A DNA stretch of 37,963 bases from Euryarchaeota archaeon UBA443. GTDB taxonomy: Archaea > Thermoplasmatota > Poseidoniia > Poseidoniales > Poseidoniaceae. Both the position numbers and the translations under genes were made by a program. Positions within the stretch are counted from its first letter, which is position 1. Each line of letters begins with the position of its first letter. The notes under the pieces are model-generated. The model was not told where the DNA came from. It saw only the letters and a program-made list of their open reading frames with translations, and ran no database searches. The stretch spans positions 1 to 37,963 of the forward strand of contig DAKS01000052.1 in NCBI GenBank assembly GCA_002499195.1, given 5' to 3'. This document shows, piece by piece, positions 16,017 to 26,026 of this stretch.

Positions 16017-19000
16017 GCCAATCTTGTAGGGTGGCGATATCCCATCCTTGATCGAAATAACCCTGAATTTCAGCCTGTGACCACTGCGGGAACTTTTGCA
16101 TAGCTTCAGCCATTTGTGGGCTGACGTCTGCAGGTGGTGTCACAGTTTCACTACCTTGACCAGGTAATGTTGCGTAGGCTTTTGCTTCGGCCTCATCTTC
16201 GTAAAGGTAATCATCCACGTCGTTATTACCACGACGCATGATAACGAGACCAACAAGACCCATGACAAGAATCAAACCGATGAGAATGACGATAATCAAC
16301 TGTAGCATTCCAGAATCATCACTGTCACTTGCAATCTTAACATTGAAACTGTCACCACCGCTCGAACCATTGTATAGCAAATCACCCGTTACATCATCAA
16401 AGACGAGGTAGTACATACCTGTGGTTGGGTTGACGAACGATTCCAGTTTAACCTCTACGTCGACCTCTCCATCAATAGGAATAAGGCTCGACGTAACTAT
16501 CTTTTCTGTTACAGGGATCCCACCATCAACAACCGATTGAATACGTAGTGTTGCCTCGCCAGCCTTTGAACCCGTGTTAACCACTTCAATGGTCAAGGTC
16601 ATGGATTCACCAACTTCAGGTGAACGTGGCAGTAGATCGATTTCTTTAACGGAGTAACTTGCTTCTTCGTAAATGAAGTTGTACAAAGAATTGTATCGGG
16701 CTTCAGCAGAGTAAATTGGTGCTACCGAACCATCTCCAGTTGGCCCTCCACCGAGAACTGGTGAACCCGCCGAATCTGAACCAACAACCCAGAAGACAAC
16801 CTCGATGTTGTTGATTTGTTCTTGTGTCGGCAATTCTTGTTCGATGGATGGCCAAAGATCAACACAATCCGCACTTGCAGCATATCCACCAGCTACGGGC
16901 GTCAATGAGAGTGGTGCAGTCAGCGGATCAATACCGTGGATTTGTCCGTAAAACGGCCATGTCACATCGCTCGTAGGATCGACGTAGAATTTCCAAGCAA
17001 CTGAAACATCACCTTGGAATAGGGCTTCTTTCTCTTCAATTTGCAACGAAATATCGATACAACGGAAATTTGAGGTAGAAACCGATTCTTCGAGGACAGT
17101 CCCTGCTTCATCTCTTGCAGTCCATGTATTGGACTTGACCGATGGTGCGTTTGCATCGACCTTGACGACAAATTCACCACATCCAAAGGAAGTGGAGGTT
17201 GCGCAGAAAGCTTCCGTCGTGTCGAGCGCACCTTCAGGGAGATTGACAAGCCTGAATTGGTAGGTGTATTCATTCGTTGAAATCGGGGCGGTAATGTTGA
17301 TGTTAAATGACCCCCCTTTGAAGGTGTGATAGGTTGGCTGGCCATCCTGCTTAGAACCATCAGCACCACCTGCTCCGTAAGGGAAATATTGGACTCCACC
17401 TTCGGTGCTTTGGTCAGCGGCAAGACGTATAACTTCTAGTGTAAGTTCCATTTCAGGCAAGATGTAGACACTGTCGAGAATTCCGTCAATGTAAGCATAT
17501 TGCCCTTCAAACGAGACCGTATCACCAGGGTAAACGTATCCTTCACGGACATCTGAAGTAAATGGTTCACTGATGTCACTAAAGTATGGTGTAATCATCA
17601 AATCGTTGGAAGTATCGGTCCTTACATCAAGACGAATTCCGTCGGAATAGTACCATTGGGTAATCTCGGTTGTTGAACCGACAATCTTGCGCTTCTCATT
17701 TCCATCCAAGTCAGCGATTGAAATCACTGGAGATGCAAGATTTTGCAATCCAACGACACCCCAATTGATGCGGATTGGAAGATCGAGATAGAACTCATCA
17801 GTAAACGGATTGATGAGAGATTCGCCATCCATTTGGAGCAATTGAGGACCATCGGAGTCTTCACCCTCTGGAACGATAGTGATGTGTGGACTATCGGTCC
17901 AAGCGGTTTCATTTCGAGGGAAGTAGTAGAGGGTAAGATCATCGCGGTCATTGGTTAAATCGACCTGAATATAGTCGATGTCTCTCCAACCGTTTCTATC
18001 CTCTGCTTCAACGATGAGATGGTAATCATTACCAGCATACATGGTTTGGTTCCAATCACCCTCATAGGATGGATGATTCGAGTTGATTAGAGGCCTTCCT
18101 ACTGAGTTTTCGATATTGAACTTGAGAATCTCTGGCGAGCGGGAAGGCATCGATGCATAGGTCACTTCATCGTCGAAAATACCGTAAGAACCACCATCAA
18201 TCGCATTTCCAGCAAGGTCAAAACCTTCTAAGTACATGCTGACGCGACCGACTGGATCTTTCTCTTGATTGGCCAAATCATTGTAGTTACCAGTGTAGTT
18301 TGCTGTTGGATAAGCTCCGTCACCGGTCAAAGCAACCATCGCGTATTCGCTTTCATCGGCTATTCCGTCACTGTTGGCATCGTGTTGATATTCAACCCAG
18401 TAGTACAGGTCAATGGTTGTTGGAAGATCTTGGAAGTCCATTACTCCAACCTTGATGTACTGATTATTCGATGGAATAACCCAAGTATCGTCGACAAGAC
18501 TTCGCCAATTCGCTTCGAAGTTTGGATCCACTTGTCCATTCAAGACCTTGACCGAAACAAGTTCCGGTGCAAATTGGTCAATGGTTAGATTAAATGGAAT
18601 CGCACATGCATCGTCAGGACGGTATTCCGAAGCTGGACAAACGGTGTCGCCACCCTCGTAACCTGTTATTCGGAATCGGTAGTAATGATCTCCTGCAGTG
18701 GCTGGTCCCAAGTCCATGGTCCAATCGAAGTTTCCACCGATGGTTCCTGTTTGGTTAGCGATCTCTGACCATTCAAAGACCGGTTGTTCACCTGAACTGT
18801 TGATGCTTCGCTCTTCGACCACAGTGAAGTAACTAAGTGGGTCTGGAGCAACATCGAGTGCTTCTAGACGGACACTTCCAGTCATTCGAACGTAGCGGTT
18901 TGAATTTCCAGCATCGAGGTCTTGAGCAATTCCTTCTTCGTTGATAACAGAGAACAATGTGATTCCAGCATCGTTCTCGACTGCGTTTCCACCGACTGGA

Positions 19001-21894
19001 GCAAGGACAATAGCATCTGGTAATCCATTAACACCGTTGGCTGCGGTTTGTCCTGCATAAATTCGAACTTCTTGGGTATCCTCCCAGACATTGTTTACGG
19101 TAAAGCGCCAGGTGATTTCTTTGCCCTCTACAATATCAGAAACTGAAGATGCTTGTAGTGTGATGTAGTTATTTGAGTTTTCAACTTCAGTGAATCCGTT
19201 CAAATCGGAATACGCAAGTTCGATGGTTCCAGTTTTGGATTCAAAGATAAGAGACGCTTCTTGGAAACTTGACCCTGTCAAAGAAGAAACTGTGTGCGTG
19301 GTAATGATCTCGTAAATCTCACCGTTCGGGTAAATACCGACTGGGTTTCCAACAAGCGATGCAGTTGTGGTATACCCTGGAGAAGTGATGACGGATAGAC
19401 TGGAGAACGATACGCCTCCTCCGCTCGCAGCATGCATTGCAATTGGAACGGTGGCGTAACCACTTGTTGAACTGGAAAGCGCAACACCCTGAGCAAGTTC
19501 CTTTGAGAAATCGTTTGCAGTTGTGAGGTAATGCGTCACATCGTATACGACGTCAAGGCCAACCAAATCGATGGTTGAACCGCTGGTCGCATTCAGGCTT
19601 TCAATACTGAATCGGAACTTCTTCCATCCATTTCCATTTGCATCGATATGTGCTGTTGGAGTTAAGCTACTTTGCATCAGGGTGTTCAAAGCAGAGGTGA
19701 GGTTCATTTCAACAGGGTACATCTCTTGTGTACCACGTGTCATGTTACCGATTTCACCGAGGTTGAACTCTTCCAATCCAGACATGATTTTCCAACTAAA
19801 GCCTTCATTAGCATTGGTGGTTGAAATGATTTGGTTGTTATCAAAACCAACTTCAGCGGCATGAATGGTCGCTCCAACTGGTAGCATAAATTCGCCGCCA
19901 TCGACCGACCCAGACAAACTAAGCGTTAGCGTTCGTGTATCGGACCCATAGTGAACGTCATTGGCGTCCTTTGAACTGATGAACTTGGTTTGACGGCCGA
20001 ACATGTCAAACGCTGGTTCTGTGAAGGAATACTCCATATCGCCATCGTCAGCGACATCGATTTCGATTTGTTCAGCATGGTGAGCAAATTCAAGATCGAA
20101 CCACATTCCTGCAACGTTGCACGGGTTCTGATACGAGAGTGTTGAAGAAAATCCAAACGCTGAATCTGGCATACCTGCAGTTTCACCCAGCGTGTATTTG
20201 ACATTATTTTGCATGAAAATTCCGTATCCGCCCATGGTCACCAAAATTTCTGGTGATTCGGCGCAATCGTCTTGGATGACGGGCGTAATCGATGCGATAG
20301 GATAACTAAAGTGAGAACGCTCCATTGGAGGATTGAATGAATGATCAGGGATTGTAGGATTGTACATCATCAAATCTCCAATACCCTGAGAAGCCCAAAT
20401 TCCATTTTCTGGTGGATTGGCTGAGATAATGGTTTGATTAAATCCGGTTCCAATTCGGCTACCGATGGAAAAACCGTGGAGAACCGGTGTTGACAATTGG
20501 TCAGGACCCGAATCAAAATTGAATTTGAAATCGATTGTTGGATAGGTAGAGGAATTGATCTCCCACAACTCATGAGTCGGCCCAACAAGACCGGACATCG
20601 CATCCCCATTGTTGTCCATGACAACTTGACCTGTTAGTGAATCGAGAATGTCAAGGGAAAGAACGGCGGTCGTTGTTGTTTCGGCTTCAATCGCCAAAAT
20701 ACCGTAACCGTTTGGATGGTTTTCGCCACCTTGAACGTTCGGCAAAATGTTTCGAACACCCATCCATCCGGATTGAGGTAGTGTGCTTCCAAAGCGGAAG
20801 TTATCGATGTACCAACCTGGCATTGAGGTGGTGTTGTAAATGGTGTAACCATTTCCAGCAGATACGTCGTTGTACTCCATAACGAAACGAAGTTCGATGT
20901 AATTTCCTCCATAGTCAGAGAGATCTATTTTGATATTGGCCCAACCACTTGGATTAAACGCGGAGATGGATGTGCCACCGAGTGCGTAATCGTTGTACGA
21001 AACGCCACCGCATCGACCGTCAATTTTGCTTTGAGAGCCTTGATTTCCAACCTGATAATATCCTGAACCAAAGGAAAGACCGGATGAATTCTGGATGTCG
21101 ATATCGATATGGTTCCAAGTTGATGTTGGATCAAAAACAGGCGTTGGGGAGGTACGAATTTCGATGTATGCACAATCGGGATACTTGTAACTTGGATTAG
21201 TTCCTGATGTTGCTAATGTCATCAACTGATGGAAAGAATCGAAGTAGACCGAGGGGTCCTTAACGGCCGATGAAGATGAAAGGTCGAGCGTAGGTGAAAG
21301 GAGAATTTCCTTGAAGGAAGCACCATTGTTGTCATCGGTGTAATCGATATCGTAGAGACCGGTTCCCCAGCAATCACTACCTGATGCACAATTTGTAGGA
21401 ACCACAGCTCCTCCAAAGAGCGAACCATGCGACCATGGAGCACCTGACTGGAGTGGAGGTGACGTACCATCCATGAAACCAGCCATATCACTTTCGAAAT
21501 CGGTCAGGATTCCTTCAGCCTTCAACGAAACAGGTGTGGAGGTCGAACCATCCTCAAACTGGAAATCCTCAGCCTTTGAGAACGACGTGGTCTGTCCATT
21601 GTAGTTTGGATTCCAAACACGGGGCATGCTTTCGATGTCAATTCGAGTGTGTGCACCATGTATTGCAGGATCGGAACTTACTGCCATGCTAGCAGAGGTA
21701 ATCGATTCATCAAGGGGCAAGTCGATTGCTCCATCAACGTTATCCGAATATTCCTCAGCATCATTGAGAAGGATTTCAACTTCGCTCGATCCAGAACTGA
21801 AATTGGTTATACTTGCTCCATTAGCGAGTGGGGTCAGAATCATCAACATCACGAGAAAGAACGCAATTTTTGTTCGTCGGTTTTCATTGGCCAT
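16003..21894 (-). CDS. giant secreted surface protein, about 1963 residues
   Basis: The chosen start (MANENRRTK) has AGGTGA four bases upstream; a GTG at 21909 lies before that site and is unlikely. A signal peptide spans residues 1-26. A jelly-roll/MAM-like domain near 130-370 includes a paired Cys segment (NCASGSDCWG) and the hallmark GWYIDNF (about 360-366). Many further beta-rich repeats follow, several with Asp-rich DxNxDG-like loops that may bind Ca2+. A CARDB-like domain lies near the C-terminus (SPEVGESMTLTIEVVNTG). One transmembrane helix at about 1862-1886 is followed by RRGNN and a 75-residue cytoplasmic tail ending QAEIQGYFDQGWDIATLQDW. It is probably an adhesin or envelope protein acting at the cell surface. 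The next gene overlaps its 3' end by 14 bases. Confidence 0.85.
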   Translation of the reverse strand: MANENRRTKIAFFLVMLMILTPLANGASITNFSSGSSEVEILLNDAEEYSDNVDGAIDLPLDESITSASMAVSSDPAIHGAHTRIDIESMPRVWNPNYNGQTTSFSKAEDFQFEDGSTSTPVSLKAEGILTDFESDMAGFMDGTSPPLQSGAPWSHGSLFGGAVVPTNCASGSDCWGTGLYDIDYTDDNNGASFKEILLSPTLDLSSSSAVKDPSVYFDSFHQLMTLATSGTNPSYKYPDCAYIEIRTSPTPVFDPTSTWNHIDIDIQNSSGLSFGSGYYQVGNQGSQSKIDGRCGGVSYNDYALGGTSISAFNPSGWANIKIDLSDYGGNYIELRFVMEYNDVSAGNGYTIYNTTSMPGWYIDNFRFGSTLPQSGWMGVRNILPNVQGGENHPNGYGILAIEAETTTTAVLSLDILDSLTGQVVMDNNGDAMSGLVGPTHELWEINSSTYPTIDFKFNFDSGPDQLSTPVLHGFSIGSRIGTGFNQTIISANPPENGIWASQGIGDLMMYNPTIPDHSFNPPMERSHFSYPIASITPVIQDDCAESPEILVTMGGYGIFMQNNVKYTLGETAGMPDSAFGFSSTLSYQNPCNVAGMWFDLEFAHHAEQIEIDVADDGDMEYSFTEPAFDMFGRQTKFISSKDANDVHYGSDTRTLTLSLSGSVDGGEFMLPVGATIHAAEVGFDNNQIISTTNANEGFSWKIMSGLEEFNLGEIGNMTRGTQEMYPVEMNLTSALNTLMQSSLTPTAHIDANGNGWKKFRFSIESLNATSGSTIDLVGLDVVYDVTHYLTTANDFSKELAQGVALSSSTSGYATVPIAMHAASGGGVSFSSLSVITSPGYTTTASLVGNPVGIYPNGEIYEIITTHTVSSLTGSSFQEASLIFESKTGTIELAYSDLNGFTEVENSNNYITLQASSVSDIVEGKEITWRFTVNNVWEDTQEVRIYAGQTAANGVNGLPDAIVLAPVGGNAVENDAGITLFSVINEEGIAQDLDAGNSNRYVRMTGSVRLEALDVAPDPLSYFTVVEERSINSSGEQPVFEWSEIANQTGTIGGNFDWTMDLGPATAGDHYYRFRITGYEGGDTVCPASEYRPDDACAIPFNLTIDQFAPELVSVKVLNGQVDPNFEANWRSLVDDTWVIPSNNQYIKVGVMDFQDLPTTIDLYYWVEYQHDANSDGIADESEYAMVALTGDGAYPTANYTGNYNDLANQEKDPVGRVSMYLEGFDLAGNAIDGGSYGIFDDEVTYASMPSRSPEILKFNIENSVGRPLINSNHPSYEGDWNQTMYAGNDYHLIVEAEDRNGWRDIDYIQVDLTNDRDDLTLYYFPRNETAWTDSPHITIVPEGEDSDGPQLLQMDGESLINPFTDEFYLDLPIRINWGVVGLQNLASPVISIADLDGNEKRKIVGSTTEITQWYYSDGIRLDVRTDTSNDLMITPYFSDISEPFTSDVREGYVYPGDTVSFEGQYAYIDGILDSVYILPEMELTLEVIRLAADQSTEGGVQYFPYGAGGADGSKQDGQPTYHTFKGGSFNINITAPISTNEYTYQFRLVNLPEGALDTTEAFCATSTSFGCGEFVVKVDANAPSVKSNTWTARDEAGTVLEESVSTSNFRCIDISLQIEEKEALFQGDVSVAWKFYVDPTSDVTWPFYGQIHGIDPLTAPLSLTPVAGGYAASADCVDLWPSIEQELPTQEQINNIEVVFWVVGSDSAGSPVLGGGPTGDGSVAPIYSAEARYNSLYNFIYEEASYSVKEIDLLPRSPEVGESMTLTIEVVNTGSKAGEATLRIQSVVDGGIPVTEKIVTSSLIPIDGEVDVEVKLESFVNPTTGMYYLVFDDVTGDLLYNGSSGGDSFNVKIASDSDDSGMLQLIIVILIGLILVMGLVGLVIMRRGNNDVDDYLYEDEAEAKAYATLPGQGSETVTPPADVSPQMAEAMQKFPQWSQAEIQGYFDQGWDIATLQDWLDNQ

Positions 21895-22042
21895 GGTGTC
21901 ACCTAACACTACCGTATCAACACTGGACTAAAACCTCGTCGCTCTACCGTCTATCTCGCTCGTCCTTCAAAATACGATAAATCAATGACCATTACCTCAT
22001 TTCACGCTAAGGGTTCATATCATATGGAGGCGTGCGAGAGGC

Positions 22043-22516
22043 ATGAAACCATTTTCGACCGAACCCGTTACTCTGATTGAGGAAGTATTTCCACAGGATA
22101 CGAATTCTTACAATACACTGTTTGGGGGCCGATTACTTTCGGTAATGGACAAGGCGGCGGGCATTGCCTGTTCCAAGTTTGCACATCGCGAATTCGTTAC
22201 CATTTCAATCGATACGTTGACGTTTAAAGCTCCTGCTCGACAAGGAGATTTGATTGAAGTAACTGGTCGCGTAGTATTCACTAGCACGCACACTGCTGGC
22301 GTGAAAGTCACTGCTTGTGCCATGACAAAATCAGATTGGGAAACGCGTGTTATTTGTGAAGGATATTTCTTCATGGTTGCTATCGATTCGATGATGCGCC
22401 CTATTCCAATTCCTCAACTTGATCCTGAGACAGATGATGACAAGAAGGAATGGGCGATTGCTGAGGAAATCCGCAACAATATGTTGTCAAAGCGGAAATC
22501 CGAACAAGAGAATTGA
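22043..22516 (+). CDS. acyl-CoA thioesterase, hotdog fold (YciA/ACOT type)
   Basis: A 157-residue hotdog-fold protein that hydrolyses acyl-CoA to free acid and CoA in the cytoplasm. Seen: the N-TLFGGRLL motif (Asn24, Gly28, Gly29) followed by MDKAAG with Asp36, the usual catalytic Asn/Asp pair of this family, and the second half-motif FKAPARQGDLIEVTGRV. Length fits the single-hotdog YciA group. The ATG is preceded by GAGAGG. Its TGA stop overlaps the ATG of the EF1A-like gene (TGATG), so the two are co-translated. It is transcribed away from the giant surface-protein gene across a 148-base divergent spacer (21895-22042). It may feed on acyl chains made by the operon at 2193-12499, but that link is inference. 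Confidence 0.85.
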   Translation: MKPFSTEPVTLIEEVFPQDTNSYNTLFGGRLLSVMDKAAGIACSKFAHREFVTISIDTLTFKAPARQGDLIEVTGRVVFTSTHTAGVKVTACAMTKSDWETRVICEGYFFMVAIDSMMRPIPIPQLDPETDDDKKEWAIAEEIRNNMLSKRKSEQEN

Positions 22517-23565
22517 TGAAAGAAGGTTTGGTGGGCGGAAATATGCCCGTCTTGAACATTGCAATGGTAGGAAGTGATGAGCTTGCAAAAGAGGTCGCAA
22601 AATCGACGGACCAACGCGATGTCCATACCTATGTTCACAAAGAGATAGTAGATGGGCAAACACGTATTCTGTCATTGATTCGTCCAGCAAAATATCCTGA
22701 ACGACTTCGCCCACTGCTTAACGCTCTCTCCGCTGCTAGAGCCGGTCTGATCGAAGTTACAGCGATCGACGCGACTCTTGGTGAAGTTTTGGTCGCATTC
22801 GCAAGTGCAGGCATTGAACACGGAGTTGCTGTGATAGCTCCTCCTCAGGGCGAATGGATTGACGAAGATATGGCCAAATCCTTGTTCAAACAAGCTGGTC
22901 TTTCAAAATGGACATTCGAAAAAGCAGGTGGTATCGAACTTCGCAATGCATTGTTCACTATTATGGACAACGTTTCCGAATTGTTGGCCTCGATTGAAGA
23001 ACTACCTCTTGTGGTGCCTATCGACCAGCATTTCAATGTCAAAGGAATAGGTTTAGTCGCCATTGGATACGTGCAATCTGGTGTCGTATCGGTTCATGAT
23101 GAAGTCACGATGCTACCACATGGTGGAACAGGATTAGTAAAATCGCTGCAGGTTATGGACGATGATGTCGAACGAGCCGGAGCAGGAGATCGGGTCGGAA
23201 TTGCACTTCGTAATGCAAAAGAAGAGAGTTTATCCGGAACATGCCTCATCACCCATCCGGAAATCGAAGACAAGAAAACGAACACATTCCGTCCACTTGC
23301 ACTCGAGGCCCACACCGTTTCATCGATGGAATTGACAGGTTCACCCTTTCAAAAGAAACAACTCGAGGCAGGAGATGTCGTTCATGCATCGATCGATTTA
23401 CAATTCAATGTTGGCCGAATTGAATCCGTTGAAGGTACGAACTTTACAGTTCGATGGGAGACACCTCTTTTACAGAGAATAAAGGACTCTCCTGCAGTTC
23501 TTATCGCTCAACTTGATTCAAAACCAAGAATCATGGGTAGCGCTCAACTTCGCAAAGTCGAATGA
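22516..23565 (+). CDS. EF1A/SelB-like protein lacking the GTPase P-loop
   Basis: About 349 residues. Residues 170-260 match domain 2 of EF1A/EF-Tu/SelB: VPIDQHFNVKGIGLVAIGYV, then VSVHDEVTMLP, then VERAGAGDRVGIALRNA. A domain 3-like beta barrel follows. The first 160 residues should be the GTPase domain, but GxxxxGK[S/T], DxxG and NKxD are all absent; the P-loop position reads MVGSDELAKEV. Pseudo-GTPase relatives of EF1A are known in archaea; a role in translation or tRNA/peptide binding is possible but unproven. The ATG at 22516 overlaps the thioesterase stop. An alternative ATG at 22543 (MPVLNIAMVG), preceded by GGTGG, is also plausible. Confidence 0.75.
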   Translation: MKEGLVGGNMPVLNIAMVGSDELAKEVAKSTDQRDVHTYVHKEIVDGQTRILSLIRPAKYPERLRPLLNALSAARAGLIEVTAIDATLGEVLVAFASAGIEHGVAVIAPPQGEWIDEDMAKSLFKQAGLSKWTFEKAGGIELRNALFTIMDNVSELLASIEELPLVVPIDQHFNVKGIGLVAIGYVQSGVVSVHDEVTMLPHGGTGLVKSLQVMDDDVERAGAGDRVGIALRNAKEESLSGTCLITHPEIEDKKTNTFRPLALEAHTVSSMELTGSPFQKKQLEAGDVVHASIDLQFNVGRIESVEGTNFTVRWETPLLQRIKDSPAVLIAQLDSKPRIMGSAQLRKVE

Positions 23566-23704
23566 TGTGGCGCCGCTCCTATGAACGCCGAATAATTGTC
23601 TGAAGCATCTTTCCAAGGGATGCATTGATAATAGGTGGCTCAAACTGCACGTTGGGATGCAGACGAGAGGGCGCAACGAACGCCTTGCGGAGTCTGGGGA
23701 GAAA

Positions 23705-25093
23705 ATGGTTCTCCACGGCCTACGCGTGGCAGGTGAAAGCGGTCGAGCGAGAGCAAGCCTTGGCGATTCACGTCTTTCGATTGAATTCAAAAACGGAAAT
23801 TGCATCGACATTCGCTATGATCGTATCGTTCGTATGCAACATCACAATACAACGCTTATTCCAAGTTGGGTTGCCTTCATTGGACTCTGTTTCCTTTACG
23901 CATCTTGGCGGGTTATCACACCACCAGATATGCGGTTGTTAGGTCTTGCAATAGGAATATCAATGATCTCGGGATGGGTCCTTACCAAACGCCCTACACT
24001 TACCCTTGACACCGAATTAGGTGATTGTCATGTGCTTCATGCAATCGATTCCCGTTTGCTAAAATTGTCAACGATGATTCAACGCATGAACGATGGTTTG
24101 ACGCTCGAAGAAGCCCGATTAGGTGTCGACCTATTGAATGAAGATACTGAATTCCCGCGGCAATCTGCTCATGATGCTGCACAAGCCATTCCAGCTCCGA
24201 TGCAAGATTTGGAACCAGCTCGAAGTCTCACACATTTCCTTAATGAGACAATGCCTGAAAACGACGAATTTGAAATCGATGAAGTTCTACCTCGTTGGGC
24301 CAAGGACACGATTGATCAGGAGTTAACACTGTTTGACGAATTGGACCCTCAGCAACATGGAATCATTGAACGGGGAATCGCAAATGTTGGAACTCGAAGA
24401 GGACATACAAGTCCGCTGGACATCCATTCAAATCGTGGACCAGGTCAAATTTCAAACACTCAATTCTTGGGCGATGCTCCCCTTCCTATCCCAATGCATC
24501 AGCCACCAATGAGTTCTTCTCAGATGATTCAAGAAGCGACCGGTAGGGCAAGAGAACCTGAGGGACTATCCTTAACGCCAATACCTACAAGGCATCTTCC
24601 AAGTTTTGTCGGACCGGATGGAGCACATATCCCATCAACTCCGGATGCCTTTACCTCTCCAGACCTACCACTATTTAATCCAGAGATAATAGAGGCTGAA
24701 CAGGTACCTTCACTTGTGGAACAGGGAATGATTAGCCAGAACAACATTCCTGTCACAACCTCCAATTCCGCCCCGAGAATCCGTCGTAATGCAAGAGGAA
24801 AAAAGAAGCGTCTTCAACCTAGAACCTCTCCAAAACGTCGAATTGCATCATCTCGTCGACAGGCTGAACAAGATGCTCCTCGAAGATTCTCATCGATCGT
24901 AAATAAAATTCAAGACAGAATTTCAAAATTACGAGAACATGGAATCGATGAAGAGATTATCGAGAGGATGGGCGAACACATTCCAGAAGAAGAGGAAGAA
25001 AATCAGGTCCCCTCTTCATTCAGTGCCCTTACAGAATCGCAGGAGACAGCTCCTGTTCAGACAAGTCAACACGGACTACGACGCATCGATTGA
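23705..25093 (+). CDS. unassigned membrane protein with long disordered cytoplasmic region
   Basis: About 462 residues. The N-terminal 45 residues form short beta segments (possibly PH-like, SRLSIEFKNGNCIDIRYDRIVRM). Two transmembrane helices follow at about 51-67 and 75-93. The remaining 370 residues are hydrophilic and low-complexity, rich in Pro, Ser, Gln and acidic residues, with a strongly basic patch near 380-410 (ARGKKKRLQPR). No catalytic motif is seen. The start at 23705 has GGGGAG close upstream; ATG at 23657 is in frame but gives an odd basic N-terminus and no ribosome site. Its last 18 bases overlap the end of the convergent PfkB gene. The family is not recognised. Confidence 0.65.
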   Translation: MVLHGLRVAGESGRARASLGDSRLSIEFKNGNCIDIRYDRIVRMQHHNTTLIPSWVAFIGLCFLYASWRVITPPDMRLLGLAIGISMISGWVLTKRPTLTLDTELGDCHVLHAIDSRLLKLSTMIQRMNDGLTLEEARLGVDLLNEDTEFPRQSAHDAAQAIPAPMQDLEPARSLTHFLNETMPENDEFEIDEVLPRWAKDTIDQELTLFDELDPQQHGIIERGIANVGTRRGHTSPLDIHSNRGPGQISNTQFLGDAPLPIPMHQPPMSSSQMIQEATGRAREPEGLSLTPIPTRHLPSFVGPDGAHIPSTPDAFTSPDLPLFNPEIIEAEQVPSLVEQGMISQNNIPVTTSNSAPRIRRNARGKKKRLQPRTSPKRRIASSRRQAEQDAPRRFSSIVNKIQDRISKLREHGIDEEIIERMGEHIPEEEEENQVPSSFSALTESQETAPVQTSQHGLRRID

Positions 25094-26026
25094 AATCCCA
25101 GAGATTAAACAATAGTCAGACAATCGATTTTCATAGGATTCAACCGTGATCGATTCAAGTCTTTTTGTGCCAAAATCTTCCAAGGTAAAACTTGCTGATA
25201 CTGTTGCATGTATCAATGCATTACGAAGTTCATTCCTATCGATAACTCCTTCTCCATCAGCAAGACAAGCAGCGAGTGTGCCTGCGAAGGTATCACCACA
25301 ACCTGTTGGATCGACAACGGTATTTGTAGGATAAGCTGGTAAGACGATCAGTTCGTCACCGTGTAAAGCAAGAACTCCATGTTCTCCCTTCTTGATGATA
25401 AGTGTTGGAATTGATGCCATTGCTTGAACTTCTTTTGCTGCTTGAACAAGGTTGTCCGTTCCGGCAAGCATTGTCACTTCTCCATCGTTAATGACAACAA
25501 TATCGACTCGTTTCATGGCTTGAATCAACTCATCGTGTGCAATATTGATCCACAAATTCATCGAATCAAGAATGGAGGCGCGAACAGGACTGGATTGATC
25601 GAGTACTGACAACTGGATGGATGGGTGCAAATTAGCACAGAATGTGATTGTTGAGGATTTACCATGCTTCGGCACTTTTGGCTCAAAGGTTTCGAATACA
25701 TTGAGATGGGTTTCATGCGTTTCTGCTTGAGCCATATTGCCGTGATAGGAACCTATCCAATGGAAAGTGGAGCCTTCAACAACTTCAACGCCTGTCGTAT
25801 CCAATCCGGCGTTGGTCAATGTTGCAAAGTCCTCATCTCGAAAATCAGTACCTACGACGCCGACAAGACCGATGTTTTGGAGATTCAAACGACGTTGATG
25901 TAATGATGCTGCCAATCCTGCATATGTTGCAGATCCGCCCAATGTATTAGGAGCTGAACCTTGAGGCGAGGTTATGCTATCGTAAGCGATACTACCGACA
26001 ATAAGAACGTCCATACCACCACTCAT
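25076..26026 (-). CDS. PfkB-family sugar or nucleoside kinase
   Basis: A 316-residue ribokinase-fold enzyme. Seen: the N-terminal GGSATYAGLAA (30-40), and the signature VVDPTGCGDTFAG (237-249) with the catalytic base Asp245 and the anion-hole glycines. It would phosphorylate a sugar, nucleoside or similar alcohol with ATP in the cytoplasm; the substrate cannot be told. Its ATG overlaps the TGA of the biotin carboxylase gene by four bases (ATGA), so it follows that gene in one transcript. Its 3' end overlaps the convergent membrane-protein gene by 18 bases. Confidence 0.87.
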   Translation of the reverse strand: MSGGMDVLIVGSIAYDSITSPQGSAPNTLGGSATYAGLAASLHQRRLNLQNIGLVGVVGTDFRDEDFATLTNAGLDTTGVEVVEGSTFHWIGSYHGNMAQAETHETHLNVFETFEPKVPKHGKSSTITFCANLHPSIQLSVLDQSSPVRASILDSMNLWINIAHDELIQAMKRVDIVVINDGEVTMLAGTDNLVQAAKEVQAMASIPTLIIKKGEHGVLALHGDELIVLPAYPTNTVVDPTGCGDTFAGTLAACLADGEGVIDRNELRNALIHATVSASFTLEDFGTKRLESITVESYENRLSDYCLISGISIDAS

